Shown one piece after another: positions 17,071 through 25,556 of a DNA stretch of 48,620 nucleotides. The DNA comes from Alphaproteobacteria bacterium (GTDB lineage Bacteria; Pseudomonadota; Alphaproteobacteria; UBA828). Positions within the stretch are counted from its first letter, which is position 1. The number at the start of each line of letters is the position of its first letter. Where the stretch lies: assembly GCA_022826665.1 (NCBI GenBank), contig JAJDUK010000039.1, forward strand, positions 1-48,620, given 5' to 3'. The translations under genes were made by a program, and so were the position numbers. The notes beneath the pieces were generated by a model. It was not told the origin of the DNA. It made no database searches and worked only from the letters and a program-made list of their open reading frames with translations.

Positions 17071-17403
17071 TCAATAAGTCGGCATGGCGGGGTCTACCGT
17101 GCGCGACCACGCGTCGATGCCGCCGTCCAGATTGACCGCATTGTCGTAACCGCGCCTGTGGAGCCAGGCGGTGACCTGGGCGCTCCGCTGGCCGTGGTGG
17201 CAGAGCACCACCAGCGGGCGGTCCGCAGGCAGAGCGTCGAGCCGGTCGGGCAGCGCGTTCATGGGGATGGTCAACGCCTCCGGCAGCGCGCCGAGCGCCA
17301 CCTCCCAGGGCTCCCGCACGTCGAGCAGCGCGTAAGGGCCCTCGCCCGCACGCAGCGTCGCGAATTCCCCGACCGAGAGCGCGGGCACCTCACCGTCCAC
17401 CAT
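17071..17403 (-). CDS. Rhodanese-like domain protein
   Basis: 110 residues, a single rhodanese domain. YALLDVREPWEVALGALPEA holds the CH2A-type motif, and LVVLCHHGQRSAQVTAWL gives the active-site loop with the catalytic cysteine. It ends in NLDGGIDAWS. The fold carries sulfane sulfur as a cysteine persulfide, and single-domain forms like this usually supply or transfer sulfur in the cytosol. The ATG directly follows the pcm stop (TAG-ATG), so the two are translationally linked. Confidence 0.92.
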   Translation of the reverse strand: MVDGEVPALSVGEFATLRAGEGPYALLDVREPWEVALGALPEALTIPMNALPDRLDALPADRPLVVLCHHGQRSAQVTAWLHRRGYDNAVNLDGGIDAWSRTVDPAMPTY

Positions 17404-18060
17404 CTAGAACTCGAAGCTTATGGGCCGGGCGATACCGGGAAGCGACGGAAGCGTCGCCTCGAACAGGCTGCGGCTTGAGAGCGCACCCCGGTGCCGCGCC
17501 CAAAGAGTTGCCTGCCCCAACCCGCTGGGCTCGCGCACGACGCCCACGATCCGGCCCGCCTCGGCCAATTGATCCGCAAGCGCCTGCGGCAGGTGATCCA
17601 CCGCGCCGCCGACCAGGATCACGTCGTAAGGCGCTTGTTGGTCGTAACCCTCGGCGAGCGGGCCGGTCACCACGATCGCGTTGTCGGCACCGACGGCGCT
17701 CAATGCACTCTCGGCCTCGGCAGCAAGAGCCTCGTCGACATCCAAAGCGATGACGGTGGCAGCGAGGCAGGCCATGACCGCCGATGCGTAGCCCGTGCCG
17801 CAGCCGACATCGAGGACCATGTCGTTCGCCGTTATGTCGGCTTCCTGCAACAAGCGCGCGAGCACCATGGGCTCCATCAGGTAACGACCGGACGCGATTT
17901 CCACGTCCTCGTCCACGTAGGCGACGCCCCGCTTTGCGTGCGGAACGAAGCACTCGCGCGGGATTTCCGCCATCGCATCGATCAGCCGCTCGTCGGTGAC
18001 GCGGTTGGTCATGATTTGGCCCGTGACCATATTGCGGCGCGCGGCGGCGTGGTCGATCAT
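17404..18060 (-). CDS. pcm: Protein-L-isoaspartate O-methyltransferase family
   Basis: 218 residues. The SAM-binding motif I VLDVGCGTGYASAV and the family region RGVAYVDEDVEIASGRYLME are clear. Pcm enzymes methylate abnormal L-isoaspartyl residues to start repair of aged proteins. In this alphaproteobacterial version the substrate loop reads RYLMEPMVLARLL in place of the E. coli-type sequence, and true isoaspartyl activity is untested. It is the first gene of the pcm–rhodanese–tolC operon. The 276-bp upstream region is relatively AT-rich and holds a stem-loop at 18160–18185. Confidence 0.88.
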   Translation of the reverse strand: MIDHAAARRNMVTGQIMTNRVTDERLIDAMAEIPRECFVPHAKRGVAYVDEDVEIASGRYLMEPMVLARLLQEADITANDMVLDVGCGTGYASAVMACLAATVIALDVDEALAAEAESALSAVGADNAIVVTGPLAEGYDQQAPYDVILVGGAVDHLPQALADQLAEAGRIVGVVREPSGLGQATLWARHRGALSSRSLFEATLPSLPGIARPISFEF

Positions 18061-18159
18061 CTGAGGGAAAATCCTTTAGGGGCAGGCGTTTCTGCTTCAT
18101 TCTAGTGCGGACGACGCATGAATGGCAACGAGGCCGCTCGCACCGCACAATGAATCACT

Positions 18160-18185
18160 GATGGCGGCATGTTTCGGCCGCCATC
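18160..18185. other. Stem-loop upstream of pcm
   Basis: GATGGCGGC and its complement GCCGCCATC surround an 8-base loop. There is no T-run, so it is not a standard intrinsic terminator. It lies between the pcm start and the end of the pseudo-ABC gene and may be an operator, a terminator for the latter, or an mRNA 5' structure. Confidence 0.45.
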
Positions 18186-18336
18186 AATACTTACAACATA
18201 TTGCCTCTATGCTCCAAAACGTCTCTATATATTGGGGTATTTGTGCGCTACCGGGGGATCGTCCACGAGAAATACTGAGGAAAAACAGGGAACCCAGCCT
18301 CACAACGAAGAGGGCAGCGAAGCTCCGAATCGTCTC

Positions 18337-19320
18337 TCACCGCCGGCGGGATCGGCGCTTCGGTTTCGGCTTCGGCGGCGGCCCGGAGGGACCCGCCACC
18401 AGATGTCCCCGCTCGTTGAACAGGTAGCAGTGCTCTGGCGGGTAGCCTGCCGTCTCGCCCTCGCGGTCGATGTGCTCCGGCCAGATGGCCAGCGTGGCGC
18501 GCTCGCCGGCGGCCGCCTCAACGCTCTCGCAGGGGAGCGTGAGGACGGTCCCGTCCTTGAGGCTGACCGTGACCGCGTCCATCTCCGTGTCCTCCACGCG
18601 CGCAGCGCGGAGCCTCGCGCCGAAGAGCTTTGCCACCCGGCGCGAGGCCGGCCATTTGACAATCCTCTCTGGACTCCCCATTTGCAGCCTGCGTCCTTCG
18701 TGGAGGACGACGACCCAATCTGCGAGATCCTGCGCCTCCTCGGCGGTTCCGGCGGCATAGACCACGGTGCGGCCGAACTCATCCCTAAGCCGCTGCATCT
18801 CGGAGATCGCGAGGCTGCGGATGTCCGGCTCCTCCTCCGTCGGCAGCTCGAAAAGGTAGACCCCGGGGTCGCGCACCAGCGCGCGGGCGAGACCGACCTG
18901 GTAGCACTGAACATCGGTGAGCTTCTTGGGACGCTGGGCGAGTATGTCGGTGATTCCGAAGTGTTCGCCCACGGCGAGCACGCGGGCCTCAATGGTCTCG
19001 CGGTCGAAGCGGGCGATCCTGAGCGGATAGGCGATGTTCTCGAGGGCCGTCTTGTGGGGTATCAGCGCCGCCGAGCGGAAGACCGTCGCCGCTTCCCGAA
19101 TTCCCTCCCGCTGCCCGAGCACCTCCTCCCCGTCGATCAGGATGGAACCGCCCTGCGGCTTCTCGATCCCGGCGATGACCTTGAGTGCCGTAAGACGGCC
19201 CGACTCCTCATCGCCCAGGATCGCGGTAATGCGAGCCGACGGCGCCTTCATGCTCAACTCGTCGAGAATGACGCGCCGGTGATGCCAGCGATCGACTTTA
19301 CGCAGTTCAAGCTCGGCCAT
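18337..19320 (-). CDS. ABC-type ATPase homologue with all catalytic motifs lost (pseudo-ATPase)
   Basis: 327 residues aligning end to end with MalK/UgpC-like sugar-importer ATPases, including a C-terminal TOBE-like domain (LAIWPEHIDREGE). The active-site motifs are all altered: Walker A reads GDEESGRLT (lysine to arginine), the Q-loop RSAALIPHKT (Q to R), the signature LTDVQCYQVGLARALVRDPG instead of LSGGQ, Walker B LFELPTEEE instead of LFDEP, and the H-loop AAGTAEEA with no histidine. The frame is complete and otherwise well kept, so it looks like a selected non-hydrolysing protein rather than a decaying gene. A basic tail (PKPKPKRRSRRR) ends the protein. It follows the dehydrogenase gene by 11 bp. 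No permease is nearby. Confidence 0.8.
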   Translation of the reverse strand: MAELELRKVDRWHHRRVILDELSMKAPSARITAILGDEESGRLTALKVIAGIEKPQGGSILIDGEEVLGQREGIREAATVFRSAALIPHKTALENIAYPLRIARFDRETIEARVLAVGEHFGITDILAQRPKKLTDVQCYQVGLARALVRDPGVYLFELPTEEEPDIRSLAISEMQRLRDEFGRTVVYAAGTAEEAQDLADWVVVLHEGRRLQMGSPERIVKWPASRRVAKLFGARLRAARVEDTEMDAVTVSLKDGTVLTLPCESVEAAAGERATLAIWPEHIDREGETAGYPPEHCYLFNERGHLVAGPSGPPPKPKPKRRSRRR

Positions 19321-19331
19321 TGCTCGCCCCG

Positions 19332-20378
19332 TTAAACTTCGAGCACGATCTTGCCAAAGACTGCGCGCGCGGCAAGGCGTTCGTGAGCGGTGCGCATCTC
19401 GGCCAGCGGCAGGACCTGGCCGATCACCGGCCTGAGCTTGCCCTGCTCCATCAGGCGAAGCACCTCGTGGTTGGTCGACTTCGGCGCGAAGTGGCAGCTC
19501 GTCATGGTGATCTGCTTGCGGAAAAACTCGATCATGTCGATCTCGACCTTCTCGCCCGCGTGCGCCCCGCAGGTCGCCAGGCGCCCGTTGAGCGCAAGCG
19601 CGTCGAGGCTCTGCTGCAGCACCGAACCACCCACCATCTCGATACAGACATCGACGCCGCGCCCATCGGTGAAATCGCGCACGGCGTCGCCGATCGCAGG
19701 CGTCTCGTTGTAGTTGATGATCTCGTCGGCGCCAAGCTGACGGGCGCGCGCGAGCTTCTCGTGGGAGCCGGCGGTGGCGATGATCCGCGCGCCGGCAACG
19801 CGCGCGCACTGAATCGCGGCCGAGCCGACCCCGCTGCCGGCGGCGTTGATGAGCACGTCCTCGCCCTGGCGCACCTGCGCCTTCTTCACCACCAGCTCCC
19901 AGGCCGTGGCAAAGGCGACCTGCCCCGCCGCCGCGTCGAGCGCCGAGACTCCGTCGGGAATGCGGAGCACGTTGTGGTGGGAGACCTTCACGTACTCCGC
20001 ATAGGTGCCCCAGCAGGTCACGCCCAGCTTTTCGAAATCGAGGCAGATGTTGTCCATGCCAAGCGCGCAGTTGCACACCCTATGCCGGCAGAGGCCAGAC
20101 GTGATGGTGAGGAAGGGCATGACCCGGTCGCCGGGGCGGAAGGCGCTCACCGCGGCGCCGGTCTCTGCCACCGTGCCGGCGCCCTCGACCCCGAGAATGT
20201 GCGGCATGTCGAGGCTGAGATAGCCGGAGATGCCGTCGCAGACGTCGAGGTCGAAATGGTTGAGGCCCACCGTCTCCAGATTGATGAGGACGTCTTCGGG
20301 GCCGACCGCCGGCGTCTCGATGTCCTCGTAGACGAGCTCCTCCGGCCCGCCGTGACGGTGGATGACGACCGCCTTCAT
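19332..20378 (-). CDS. Zinc-type alcohol dehydrogenase / quinone oxidoreductase (MDR superfamily)
   Basis: 348 residues. The start ATG at 20378 gives MKAVVIHRHGGPEELVYEDI. The catalytic-domain motif GVEGAGTVAETGAAV, a structural-zinc-like cysteine cluster (GLCRHRVCNCALGMDNIC) and the nucleotide-binding AAGSGVGSAAIQCARVAGAR are visible, ending FGKIVLEV. These features place it among medium-chain NAD(P)H-dependent dehydrogenases acting on alcohols, quinones or enones; the substrate is not readable. It lies just upstream of the pseudo-ABC gene and overlaps the end of the VOC gene by 4 bp, so the three probably form one transcript. Confidence 0.88.
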   Translation of the reverse strand: MKAVVIHRHGGPEELVYEDIETPAVGPEDVLINLETVGLNHFDLDVCDGISGYLSLDMPHILGVEGAGTVAETGAAVSAFRPGDRVMPFLTITSGLCRHRVCNCALGMDNICLDFEKLGVTCWGTYAEYVKVSHHNVLRIPDGVSALDAAAGQVAFATAWELVVKKAQVRQGEDVLINAAGSGVGSAAIQCARVAGARIIATAGSHEKLARARQLGADEIINYNETPAIGDAVRDFTDGRGVDVCIEMVGGSVLQQSLDALALNGRLATCGAHAGEKVEIDMIEFFRKQITMTSCHFAPKSTNHEVLRLMEQGKLRPVIGQVLPLAEMRTAHERLAARAVFGKIVLEV

Positions 20379-20887
20379 GCCTGCGCACTCCGCTTGACTG
20401 CGACCCGTCCGCGCTTGCGGTCCGGATACTCGGCGCCGGCGACCCTCTCGCCCTGGTCCGCATCGGGCGGCCCCTTGAGTTCCACCGTGTTGCCGTCCGG
20501 GTCCGTGAGGTAGAGCGAGGGTCCGTGGCCGTCGGCGCCGTAGCGCCGCGCGGTCTCGCCTGGCTCGATGCCGTGCCTCTTCAGATAGCGGCGGAGCCTC
20601 TTCTCGTCGAAGGCGGCGAGCTTGAGGGCAAAATGCTCCATGTTGCGCCGCGTCTTGCCGGGCGCGCCGCCGCCCGGCTTGCCGGCCTTGCTCGAGACGG
20701 GAACTAGGTCGATCAAATTCGAGCCCGCGCGCAACTGGTAGAGCCCGAAGCTCTCGATGCGCCGCTCCACGGTGCAGCCGAGCACCCGCCGATACCACTC
20801 AAGCGAGGCCTCGATGTCCGCCACCCGGAGCACGACATGGTCCAATCCAAGCACTTCGACGGGACTGGGACGCGCAGCGGCAGGCAC
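20375..20887 (-). CDS. VOC-family (glyoxalase/dioxygenase fold) protein
   Basis: About 170 residues from a GTG at 20887; a second GTG at 20854 would give about 159. The core begins LGLDHVVLRVADIEASLEWY, and GPSLYLTDPDGNTVELKGPP gives the second beta-alpha module with the metal-ligand glutamate. The family covers glyoxalases, extradiol dioxygenases and antibiotic-resistance proteins. Here the metal ligands H (LDHVV), H (MEHFAL) and E (NTVELKG) are in place. The basic C-terminal tail (DRKRGRVAVKRSAQA) is unusual. The start is not certain, since neither GTG has a strong ribosome site. Confidence 0.75.
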   Translation of the reverse strand: MPAAARPSPVEVLGLDHVVLRVADIEASLEWYRRVLGCTVERRIESFGLYQLRAGSNLIDLVPVSSKAGKPGGGAPGKTRRNMEHFALKLAAFDEKRLRRYLKRHGIEPGETARRYGADGHGPSLYLTDPDGNTVELKGPPDADQGERVAGAEYPDRKRGRVAVKRSAQA

Positions 20888-20919
20888 GATCGGAGGTCTC
20901 GGTACTGACGACGCGGCGC

Positions 20920-21750
20920 TCAGGCCGCGATCAGCCGTGCGCTCTGGCGCTCGCGCGGAGTCTCCCGCATCACCGCCGCCATGTCGGGTGCGTCTTCCGG
21001 GCCAACTGGCGTGAGATGGCGGCCGGTGAACGACACCTCCAGGCCATCGTCGCGGAAGGGATAGGGGTCGAGGCTGTAGACTCCGTCGCCCAGCGCCCGG
21101 ACCTCGATATCGACATCGTCGCCGACACCGCGCGGCACGTTGGCGAAGGTGCTCTCGCCGCGCCCCTCGGGATGGACGCAGTTGAAGTAGAGGGCGAAGG
21201 TGTCGAAGAACTGCAGCGCCTTGTAGTTGGCGAAGAGTCGTTCGTGCTCCACCCAGGGTGCGGTCTCGGGATCGTCCTGCAGCACGGCGGTTAGCCGCTC
21301 CTGGCGCTGGCGCTCGGTGTTCAGCATGGTCTGGGCGGCGAGCTTGTGCTGCTCCGGCACGATGTCGATCAGCACCTTGTCCGACATGCCGTAGCGGCCG
21401 TTGTAAAGGCCCCAGATGTGCATGCTGTCCAGCAGCCCGCAGTAGGCGTGGTGCGCTTCGTTGTACTCGGGCGAGCGGCAGCCGGTCAGCGTGATGATGG
21501 GGATCGGCGTCTCCACCAAGTTGTAGGGAAGACCGGTGGCGGGATCGAGGGGCGGGTTGTCGTCCAGGTCCTTCCAGCCCTTGTCGTGCCAGCGGCAGGC
21601 GTAGCGGAAGTAATCGCGCGGCTGGGGTTCCGCGAAGTCGTCGTTGCCGAAATTCTCGGCGAACTGGTTCACGAGCTGGAGGTGCTCGTCGAGGGTGATG
21701 GCGAAGCGGGCGCCGTCCGGCCGCTCTTCTGCCTGGGTCTGGATGATCAT
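20920..21750 (-). CDS. DUF3891 family protein
   Basis: 276 residues from ATG 21750, which follows a G-rich ribosome site. Family features: DEHLQLVNQFAENFGNDDFA at the N-terminus, then the histidine motif CRWHDKGWKDLDDNPPLDP. Later come EYNEAHHAYCGLLDSMHIWG and a C-terminal beta-rich domain (YSLDPYPFRDDGLEVSF). DUF3891 has no established role; the repeated His/Asp residues suggest a metal-dependent enzyme of HD-like type. It is first in a run with the VOC, dehydrogenase and pseudo-ABC genes, all on the minus strand. Confidence 0.82.
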   Translation of the reverse strand: MIIQTQAEERPDGARFAITLDEHLQLVNQFAENFGNDDFAEPQPRDYFRYACRWHDKGWKDLDDNPPLDPATGLPYNLVETPIPIITLTGCRSPEYNEAHHAYCGLLDSMHIWGLYNGRYGMSDKVLIDIVPEQHKLAAQTMLNTERQRQERLTAVLQDDPETAPWVEHERLFANYKALQFFDTFALYFNCVHPEGRGESTFANVPRGVGDDVDIEVRALGDGVYSLDPYPFRDDGLEVSFTGRHLTPVGPEDAPDMAAVMRETPRERQSARLIAA

Positions 21751-21850
21751 GGCGTCCCCCCTGCGTTCCCGTCGATCGCAACGGCGGCAAAGCCTGTCGG
21801 ACCCTAGCAAAGGCACCATGACAAGTCACGGTGGGCGGAACTTGAAGGGA

Positions 21851-21869
21851 TGTATCATATCGTGATACA
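21851..21869. promoter_or_regulatory. Probable higBA operator palindrome
   Basis: TGTATCA, a 5-base spacer TATCG, then TGATACA, 8 bp before the higB start. HigA-type antitoxins usually repress their own operon through such short AT-rich palindromes, so this is the likely autoregulatory site. Palindrome seen; function inferred. Confidence 0.65.
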
Positions 21870-21877
21870 CAACTCTC

Positions 21878-22159
21878 GTGATCGTCAGCACGAAAGGCCG
21901 GCGCGCGACGGACGCGGTACGGGGCCGTTACGGCAAGAGCTTTCCGAGCGATTTGGTGAAGCGGACACGGGCCATGCTCTCGGCGATGAACGCCGCCATC
22001 CTTTTGGAAGACCTCAGGTTCCCACCGGGAAACCACCTTGAGGCTCTAATAGGCGATCGGAGCGGTCAGCACTCGATCCGCATCAACGACCAGTGGCGCA
22101 TCTGCTTCGTGTGGACCGAGCAGGGACCGGCGCAAGTCGAGATCGTGGACTACCACTGA
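21878..22159 (+). CDS. higB: HigB-family toxin (RelE/ParE fold)
   Basis: 93 residues from GTG at 21878, giving the usual opening [10 protein letters not shown]. The C-terminal half is diagnostic: [20 protein letters not shown] then [14 protein letters not shown] and a final VEIVDYH. HigB toxins are ribosome-dependent mRNA endonucleases. The palindrome at 21851–21869 and the antitoxin gene 11 bp downstream support a functional module. The toxin-first order is normal for hig loci. Confidence 0.92.
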   Translation: MIVSTKGRRATDAVRGRYGKSFPSDLVKRTRAMLSAMNAAILLEDLRFPPGNHLEALIGDRSGQHSIRINDQWRICFVWTEQGPAQVEIVDYH

Positions 22160-22170
22160 AGGCGCAGAAC

Positions 22171-22461
22171 ATGACGCTGATGACGAACCCCTCCCACCCT
22201 GGTGAAGTGCTCGCAGAGCTTTACCTCAAGCCCCTCGGCATGAGCGCGATCACGCTTGCGAAACGCCTGAACGTGCCGCGCACGCGGATCGAGCGGCTGG
22301 TCAAGGGCGAAACCTCGCTGACGGTGGACACCGCGATGCGGCTCGCCCGGTTCTTCGGCAACACGCCGGAGTTCTGGATGAACCTGCAGCGGGCCTACGA
22401 CCTGGCCCGTGCCAGGGAAACGGTGGACCTGACAGACATCACGCCCCTGGAGGCCGCCTGA
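22171..22461 (+). CDS. higA: HigA-family antitoxin (XRE helix-turn-helix)
   Basis: 96 residues. The opening NPSHPGEVLAELYLKPLGMS is characteristic of HigA, followed by an XRE helix-turn-helix (SAITLAKRLNVPRTRIERLV) and FFGNTPEFWMNLQRAYDLA. It should bind HigB and repress the operon at the upstream palindrome. The ATG at 22171 gives the family start; an upstream in-frame region overlaps higB and is not needed. It ends 6 bp from the convergent priA stop. Confidence 0.93.
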   Translation: MTLMTNPSHPGEVLAELYLKPLGMSAITLAKRLNVPRTRIERLVKGETSLTVDTAMRLARFFGNTPEFWMNLQRAYDLARARETVDLTDITPLEAA

Positions 22462-22467
22462 CGGGTG

Positions 22468-24693
22468 TCACATGAAGCTGTGGGGGTCGATGTCCACCTG
22501 GAGGCGTGCGCGGGTGCGGCGGTCGAGCGCCGCCAGCCATCGTCGCATGTGAGGCTGGAGCAGAACGCCGCGCGGGGCCTTGAAGAGGAGGCGGAAGCGG
22601 TGGCGGCCACGCAGGAGCTTGAGCGGTGCCGGCGCGGGGCCCAGCACCTGGATGCCAAGTGTTTTCTCGTCGGCCCGCGCGATACGCGCGAGGGCCGAAG
22701 CCGCGCGTAGAGTGTCGGACTCGCTCGGGCCGGACGCGATGACCGCCACGAGTCGGCCGAAGGGCGGCAGTCCGTGGGCTTCCCGCGCCGCCGCCTCCTT
22801 CTCCATGAAGGAGTCGCGGTCGCCGGCGGCCAGCGCCGTGATGACCGGGTGCTCGGCGGCGTAGGTCTGGAGCACCACACGGCCGGGGCGCCCGCCGCGC
22901 CCGGCACGCCCGCCCACCTGATGGAGCAGCTGATATGTGCGCTCGGCCGCGCGCATGTCGCCGCCCGCAAGGCCCAGGTCGGCATCGACCACGCCCACTA
23001 GGGTGAGCTGGGGGAAGTGGTGCCCCTTGGCCACCATTTGCGTGCCGATCAGCACGTCGACCTCATGCGCCACGATGGCATCGACCAGGTCCTGCACTTG
23101 GCTGGGGCCGCGCACCGTATCGCTGGTGAGCACCGCCCAGCGGGCGCCTGGAAAGGCCTCGTCCACCTCCTCGGCGAGCCGCTCGACCCCCGGCCCGCAG
23201 GCGGCGAAGCTCCCCTCCGCCTCGCAGGCCGGGCAGGCCTCGGGCTGCGCCCGCTGGAACCCGCAATGATGGCAGTCCAGCGTGCCGGCGAAGCGGTGCT
23301 CCACCAGCCAGGCGCTGCAATTCGGGCAGTGGAAGCGGTGACCGCAGGCGCGGCAGAGCGTGAGCGGCGCGTAGCCCCGCCGGTTGAGGAAGAGCAGCGC
23401 CTGTTCGCCGGCGTCCAGGGTCTCGACAAGGGCCGCGCGCAAGGCCGGCGCGAGCCAGGTGCCGCGTGCCGGCGGTGTCTCGCGCAGATCGACGGTCTCG
23501 ATCGCCGGCAGCTGCGCGCCACCGTGACGGTCCGGCAGGCGCTCGCGCCCGTAGCGGCCGTTCTCGACGTTGATGACCGTCTCCAGCGACGGCGTCGCAG
23601 AGACCAGGACGATGGGGCAGACCTCGAAGCGCGCGCGCACCACTGCCATGTCGCGAGCGTGATAGATGACGCCGTCCTCCTGCTTGAAGGCGGCGTCGTG
23701 CTCCTCGTCGACCAAGATGAGGCCGAGGGTGCGGAAGGGCAGCCAGAGCGCCGAGCGTGCGCCGACCACCACCTGCGCCCGGCCCTCGGCGACGGCGCGC
23801 CAGGTCTCGCGACGCTGACGCGTGCCGAGCTCGGAATGCCAGACGGCGGGGTCGGCACCGAAGCGCGCGCGGAACCGTGCGAGCCATTGGGCGCTCAGCG
23901 CGATCTCGGGCAGCATCACCAGCACCTGATGGCCCTGATCGAGCGCGGCAGAAATGGCCTCGAAATAGACCTCGGTCTTGCCGGAGCCGGTCACGCCGTC
24001 GAGGACGGTGACCGAGAACGCCTGGGCGGCAACCGCCTGCCGCAACGCCTCGGCGGCGGCTCCCTGCGCCTGGGACAAGATGGGACCCGTCCGGGACGTG
24101 TCGGGGCGGTCGAAGCTCGCGACCTCCCGCATCGTGACTGCCTCGATCGCACCGAGGCTGACCAAGCCACGTACCACGCCTGCGCTCACACGGGCATCGC
24201 GCGCGATCTCGGTGGCGGTGCGCGGCGGCCCCTCCCGCAGCAGCGCGACGACGCGCTCCCGCGCGTCCGTCATGCGCGGGGCCTCGCCCGACCCCAGCCG
24301 GTAGGCGGTGCGAACGGACGCAGGCTCCAGCGCGCCGGGTACGCTCATCGCCATGCGCAGGACGGACCCCCGGTTGGTCAGCGTGTAATCGGCCGTCCAG
24401 TCGACCAGGCGGCGGAGCGGCTCGGTCATCGGCGGCACATCCAGCACCGCCGTTACCGGCTTGAGGCGGGTCGGATCGACGTCGCCCTCGCCCGCGCCCC
24501 AGACCACGCCGACCCGCTCGACCCTGCCGAGCGGCACGCGCACGAAGGCGCCGGGCGCGATAGCGGGCGCGAGATCGGTGGGCACGGCGTAGTCGTAGGT
24601 GCGCTCCAGCGGCAGCGGCATGAGCACGGCGACGGTCGCGGGTGCGCGCGCGCCCTCCCCGCCCCCTCCTCCGCCGTCGGCCGGCTCGCTCAC
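22468..24693 (-). CDS. priA: Primosomal protein N' (replication restart helicase PriA)
   Basis: 741 residues from GTG at 24693; an ATG at 24756 would add 21 poorly conserved residues. An N-terminal 3'-end-binding domain (TYDYAVPTDLAPAIAPGAFV) precedes the helicase core: Walker A DGVTGSGKTEVYFEAIS, Walker B DEEHDAAFKQEDG, SATPSLET, and motifs V/VI in GTQMVAKGHHFPQLTLVGVV and HQVGGRAGRGGRPGRVVLQT. The zinc-binding insert has its eight cysteines (CRACGHRFHCPNC and CHHCGFQRAQPEACPAC). It reloads the replisome at stalled forks. It converges with higA. Confidence 0.95.
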   Translation of the reverse strand: MSEPADGGGGGGEGARAPATVAVLMPLPLERTYDYAVPTDLAPAIAPGAFVRVPLGRVERVGVVWGAGEGDVDPTRLKPVTAVLDVPPMTEPLRRLVDWTADYTLTNRGSVLRMAMSVPGALEPASVRTAYRLGSGEAPRMTDARERVVALLREGPPRTATEIARDARVSAGVVRGLVSLGAIEAVTMREVASFDRPDTSRTGPILSQAQGAAAEALRQAVAAQAFSVTVLDGVTGSGKTEVYFEAISAALDQGHQVLVMLPEIALSAQWLARFRARFGADPAVWHSELGTRQRRETWRAVAEGRAQVVVGARSALWLPFRTLGLILVDEEHDAAFKQEDGVIYHARDMAVVRARFEVCPIVLVSATPSLETVINVENGRYGRERLPDRHGGAQLPAIETVDLRETPPARGTWLAPALRAALVETLDAGEQALLFLNRRGYAPLTLCRACGHRFHCPNCSAWLVEHRFAGTLDCHHCGFQRAQPEACPACEAEGSFAACGPGVERLAEEVDEAFPGARWAVLTSDTVRGPSQVQDLVDAIVAHEVDVLIGTQMVAKGHHFPQLTLVGVVDADLGLAGGDMRAAERTYQLLHQVGGRAGRGGRPGRVVLQTYAAEHPVITALAAGDRDSFMEKEAAAREAHGLPPFGRLVAVIASGPSESDTLRAASALARIARADEKTLGIQVLGPAPAPLKLLRGRHRFRLLFKAPRGVLLQPHMRRWLAALDRRTRARLQVDIDPHSFM

Positions 24694-24893
24694 GGCATCC
24701 CACCAGCGGCGGCGCGATGGAACCGGCGCAGCGGACGTGCTAAGAGGCCGCCCCAAATCGTCGCAGGCCCGAAGTCGAGTCGAGTCGCGGATGCTGCGGT
24801 CATGCTCTCGTCCTGCATCACGCGCGCGCCTGCGTCCAGCCCGATGACGGCAGGGGCCGGCAGAGGGCGGCGGCCCGCAAACGGAGCGGCGGC

Positions 24894-25556
24894 ATGAAGT
24901 TCTTCGTAGACACCGCTGACATCGCCGAGATCGAGGACCTCGCCGCGACCGGCCTGCTCGACGGCGTGACCACCAATCCCTCGCTCATCGCCAAGTCCGG
25001 CGGCGACTTCTTCGAGGTCATCCGGAACATCTGCGACATCGTGCCGGGGCCTGTGAGCGCCGAGGTCACCGCGACCGACGCCGAGAGCATGCTCTCCGAA
25101 GGCCGGGCGCTCGCCGCCATCGCGTCCAACGTCGCGGTCAAGGTGCCGCTCACCTGGGACGGGCTCAAGGCCTGCCGGGCGCTGAGCCAGGGCGGCACCA
25201 AGGTCAACGTGACCCTTTGCTTCTCGCCGTCTCAGGCGCTGCTGGCGGCGAAGGCCGGTGCCGCCTTCATCTCGCCCTTCGTGGGCCGCCTCGACGATAT
25301 CAGCCAGGACGGAATGGGCCTGATCCGCGAGATCGTGACGATCTACCGCGCCTATCCGGACACCATCGGCACCGAGGTCCTTGTCGCTTCGATCCGTCAC
25401 CCGCTTCACGTCGTGGAGGCCGCGAAGCTCGGTGCCGACGTGGCGACGGTGCCGCCGGCGGTGCTGCGCAAGCTCGCGAGCCACCCGCTCACCGACAAGG
25501 GCCTCGACGCCTTCCTCGCCGATTGGCAGAAGACGGGGCAGTCGATCCTGTCGTGA
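24894..25556 (+). CDS. fsa: Fructose-6-phosphate aldolase / transaldolase-type protein
   Basis: 220 residues, the size of the short transaldolase/FSA subfamily. It begins [20 protein letters not shown], with [14 protein letters not shown] and the Schiff-base lysine in [17 protein letters not shown]. Later come [20 protein letters not shown] and [14 protein letters not shown]. It cleaves or transfers dihydroxyacetone units on fructose-6-phosphate or sedoheptulose-7-phosphate; sequence alone does not separate the two activities. It overlaps xerC by GTGA, a layout that suggests coupled translation. A strong ribosome site precedes the start (CGGAGCGGCGGCATG). Confidence 0.93.
   Translation: MKFFVDTADIAEIEDLAATGLLDGVTTNPSLIAKSGGDFFEVIRNICDIVPGPVSAEVTATDAESMLSEGRALAAIASNVAVKVPLTWDGLKACRALSQGGTKVNVTLCFSPSQALLAAKAGAAFISPFVGRLDDISQDGMGLIREIVTIYRAYPDTIGTEVLVASIRHPLHVVEAAKLGADVATVPPAVLRKLASHPLTDKGLDAFLADWQKTGQSILS

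Noticed and set aside
15469-17478. Long plus-strand frame opposite tolC
   Set aside because: Arg- and His-rich low-complexity sequence with no family features; the minus-strand TolC reading is unambiguous.
23017-24897. Long plus-strand frame opposite priA
   Set aside because: Antisense shadow of PriA; repeated AGA/RRR content and no ribosome site.
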